A DNA stretch of 9,198 nt from positions 1 to 9,198 of the forward strand of contig CAZVXI010000129.1 of assembly GCA_964631295.1 (NCBI GenBank), in the 5' to 3' direction. Source of the stretch: CAZVXI01 sp964631295. Its GTDB lineage: Bacteria > Planctomycetota > Phycisphaerae > Phycisphaerales > SM1A02. The position numbers were made by a program, and so were the translations under genes. The notes beneath the pieces are model-generated. The model was given only the letters and a program-made list of their open reading frames with translations. It searched no databases and had not been told where the DNA came from. This document shows, one piece after another, positions 7,955 to 9,198 of the stretch. Each line of letters opens with the position of its first letter. The first letter of the stretch is position 1.

Positions 7955-8329
7955 TTATGCGGGTGTGGCTGGATCGACGTGCCGAACACGGGCGATCAAC
8001 GCGGCAAGAATGCGCTTCACACGCACGATTTCATTCATGAGTTCTGCCTCATCCTCTTCGCTCGTGAGTCTCAGGTCAGCGGCGAGTATCAGGTGGTACT
8101 CAACCTCACATGCAGAACCCATCGCAATCTGAAGGAACCGGGCCATGTCCCGGCCTCCATCCCGCCCGCACGCCTCAGCGATGTTCGCCGGCACCGATGC
8201 AGCAGATCGTCGAATCTGTGATGTCAGGCCGAATCGCTCATCGTCGGGAAACATCGAAGTCACATCGTATACCCTCAGAACGAACTGGTGCGATCGCGCC
8301 CACACATCCAGCTTGCGGAAGTCCTGCAT
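7955..8329 (-). CDS. Four-helix-bundle protein of the 23S rRNA intervening-sequence (S23/IVS) family
   Basis: A complete 124-residue protein of the S23/IVS family, whose members form four-helix bundles that assemble as oligomers; the related Avd protein works with reverse transcriptases in diversity-generating retroelements. The family signature is clear: FRKLDVWARSHQF at 4-16, VYDVTSMFP at 20-28, the GLTSQIRRSAASVPANIAEACGR block at 34-56, then the long third and fourth helices to about 116. The molecular role of stand-alone members is not established. Here it sits between paaB and paaC in the same orientation, with a repeat array ending four bases after its stop and another beginning about 16 bases before its ATG. 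This looks like an inserted cassette rather than an epoxidase component. GGAA at 8342-8330 on the minus strand is at best a weak ribosome site. There is no rRNA or reverse transcriptase gene in the window. Confidence 0.93.
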   Translation of the reverse strand: MQDFRKLDVWARSHQFVLRVYDVTSMFPDDERFGLTSQIRRSAASVPANIAEACGRDGGRDMARFLQIAMGSACEVEYHLILAADLRLTSEEDEAELMNEIVRVKRILAALIARVRHVDPATPA

Positions 8330-8345
8330 GCTGCCATTCCTTTTT

Positions 8346-8434
8346 CGTTATCGGTTATGAGTTGTCGGTTGTCAGTTCTCAGACCGACCACCGCTTACCG
8401 ACAACTGAAAACCGACGACTGACAACCCACAACC
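8346..8434. repeat. Heptamer array B with an internal orientation switch (inverted repeat)
   Basis: Between the four-helix-bundle gene and paaB. Bases 8346-8380 are five forward heptamers (CGTTATC, GGTTATG, AGTTGTC, GGTTGTC, AGTTCTC). After a five-base junction, bases 8386-8434 are seven heptamers of the reverse orientation (GACCACC, GCTTACC, GACAACT, GAAAACC, GACGACT, GACAACC, CACAACC). The two halves pair over about 22 bases with four mismatches, so the RNA from either strand could fold into a long imperfect hairpin. The array ends seven bases from the paaB stop codon. The unit is the same as in the array at 7860-7950. A function as processing site or attenuator in the paaB-paaC transcript is possible but not shown. 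Confidence 0.87.
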
Positions 8435-8440
8435 AGCCCT

Positions 8441-9055
8441 CTAAAACGTCTCCTTCAAATCATCTTTCTCATACTCGCTCAGATCGCGTTCGGCGCGGAG
8501 CTTCTCCCACTTGTCGCGCACGTCTTTGCTGTAGCCGCGCGCCAGGCGGTAGCTCTGATCGGTGTACCGCCAGATCAGATCATCATCATCCGTGCGCGCA
8601 ATCTCCGCGATCGGTATCGCCCAGATGTGGTGCAGCGACGCCGCATCGGGCAGCTCTGATGACGACTTCGCATTCGCGATCGCTTCCGCAGCCGAGCGCG
8701 CCGTGATGATAACTGATGATATATACTGGTCGCCCGCATTCTGCTGCGTGAAGATCTGATACTCGCGTGGCGACGACACCGGCTGTTCCGCAGCGCCTGC
8801 ATTCTCACGCAACCCGCCAACGTACTCGCGCGGCGCCGCCCAGATGTGCTCGCACTTCTGATCCTGCCCATAGTGCTCACGCGCCAGCAGCAGCGCCATC
8901 TCCGGGTCGGGCGCATCCAGCCAGCCGGCATAGATGAACGGCCCATCGCGCTTCAACTGCGTGAAGATCACATACCCCGTCAGATCACCCTCCGCTGCAA
9001 TCGCAAGCTCGGCCTCGGTGATGCTCGTATCGACTTCCTGGCGACGTTTCGACAT
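8441..9055 (-). CDS. paaB: Phenylacetyl-CoA epoxidase subunit PaaB with an internal duplication
   Basis: A 204-residue protein carrying two PaaB-type domains. Copy 1 covers about 28-79 (YVIFTQ, then GWLDAPDPEMALLLARE, then HIWAAP at 70-75). Copy 2 covers about 99-152 (YQIFTQ, then a SAAEAIANAK helix, then HIWAIP at 143-148). A charged C-terminal tail of about 50 residues follows. E. coli PaaB is about 95 residues with one such unit, so this is a tandem fusion about twice the usual length. PaaB is needed for the PaaA-PaaC complex to work with the reductase PaaE, probably by bridging heterodimers. It is the first gene of the minus-strand arm visible here; paaA is expected upstream, beyond base 9198. 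A repeat array lies directly upstream and no Shine-Dalgarno is seen. Whether such two-domain PaaBs are common in related genomes I cannot tell from the sequence. Confidence 0.88.
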   Translation of the reverse strand: MSKRRQEVDTSITEAELAIAAEGDLTGYVIFTQLKRDGPFIYAGWLDAPDPEMALLLAREHYGQDQKCEHIWAAPREYVGGLRENAGAAEQPVSSPREYQIFTQQNAGDQYISSVIITARSAAEAIANAKSSSELPDAASLHHIWAIPIAEIARTDDDDLIWRYTDQSYRLARGYSKDVRDKWEKLRAERDLSEYEKDDLKETF

Positions 9056-9074
9056 GCCGAAAGCATAGCGGCAG

Positions 9075-9157
9075 GGTGAGCGGGTGAGCGGGTCAGGGGG
9101 TGAGAGGGTGAGAGGTCAGAGGTCAGAGGTCAGAGGTCGGAGGTCAGACAACTGACG
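9075..9157. repeat. Mixed 8-base/7-base tandem array upstream of paaB
   Basis: The bases upstream of paaB contain four 8-base units (GCGGGTGA 9081, GCGGGTCA 9089, GGGGGTGA 9097, GAGGGTGA 9105), preceded by a partial AGGGTGA at 9075. They pass into 7-base units AGAGGTC at 9112, 9119, 9126 and 9133 and GGAGGTC at 9140. The array ends in AGACAAC-TGACGAC, where GACAACTGAC is the reverse-orientation motif of the other two arrays. The remaining bases to the window edge show no recognisable coding sequence, so the end of paaA is not visible. The change of period by one base within a single array suggests slippage-driven growth. Confidence 0.8.
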
Positions 9158-9198
9158 ACAATCGTCCCGCCGGTCTGTCTTTTGCCTTCTTCACTGAG

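Noticed and set aside
7955..8329. Diversity-generating retroelement accessory gene (avd)
   Set aside because: The protein belongs to the same broad four-helix-bundle group, but there is no reverse transcriptase, template repeat or variable repeat in the window.
7860..8434. CRISPR array
   Set aside because: The units are 7 bases, contiguous and degenerate, with no spacers and no cas genes nearby.
9056..9198. C-terminus of PaaA on the minus strand
   Set aside because: Expected from operon order, but all short open frames there run into repeat sequence and none shows recognisable PaaA residues.

Overview
The window is part of an aerobic phenylacetate (paa) degradation locus, the pathway in which phenylacetyl-CoA is epoxidised, ring-opened and finished by beta-oxidation. 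It holds ten protein-coding genes, no RNA genes, and three short tandem-repeat arrays. The organism looks like a moderately GC-rich environmental bacterium. Weak or absent Shine-Dalgarno sequences at most starts, simple-sequence repeat blocks and an S23/IVS-type four-helix-bundle gene fit a Planctomycetota-like genome (perhaps Phycisphaerae). That placement is inference only; no phylogenetic marker is present.

Layout. Plus strand: a beta-ketoadipyl-CoA-type thiolase (paaJ, 25-1245). Minus strand, 1312-3196: an overlapping pair of uncharacterised genes, a membrane-anchored alpha/beta hydrolase followed by a four-helix membrane protein. From a 56-base divergent gap, a compact plus-strand operon runs 3253-7118: FlK-like hotdog thioesterase, paaF (enoyl-CoA hydratase), paaG (epoxide isomerase-type crotonase), a small Cys-rich putative zinc protein, and paaH (3-hydroxyacyl-CoA dehydrogenase). 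These genes overlap or are 1-21 bases apart. Converging on paaH with 5 bases between stop codons is a minus-strand arm read from right to left: an unusual duplicated PaaB (8441-9055), a four-helix-bundle (23S IVS-like) gene (7955-8329), and paaC (7124-7879). The catalytic subunit gene paaA would be expected just beyond the right edge.

How it works together. PaaB and PaaC are non-catalytic parts of the ring-1,2-phenylacetyl-CoA epoxidase. PaaG converts the epoxide to oxepin-CoA. PaaF, PaaH and PaaJ carry out the hydration, oxidation and thiolysis that end in acetyl-CoA and succinyl-CoA. The thioesterase probably rescues CoA from dead-end or toxic acyl-CoA intermediates, as PaaI does in enterobacteria. 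Genes for PaaA, PaaD, PaaE, PaaK and PaaZ are not in the window.

The most unusual part is the paaB-paaC junction. A complete four-helix-bundle gene sits there, fitted tightly between two arrays of degenerate heptamers (consensus on the + strand [A/G]GTTGTC). One array runs in register through the paaC start codon and supplies its first seven codons. The other switches orientation midway and could fold into a long hairpin. A third array with related 7-base and 8-base units lies upstream of paaB. The second item of interest is the Cys-rich protein between paaG and paaH, whose four CxxC pairs form two modules with identical internal spacing.
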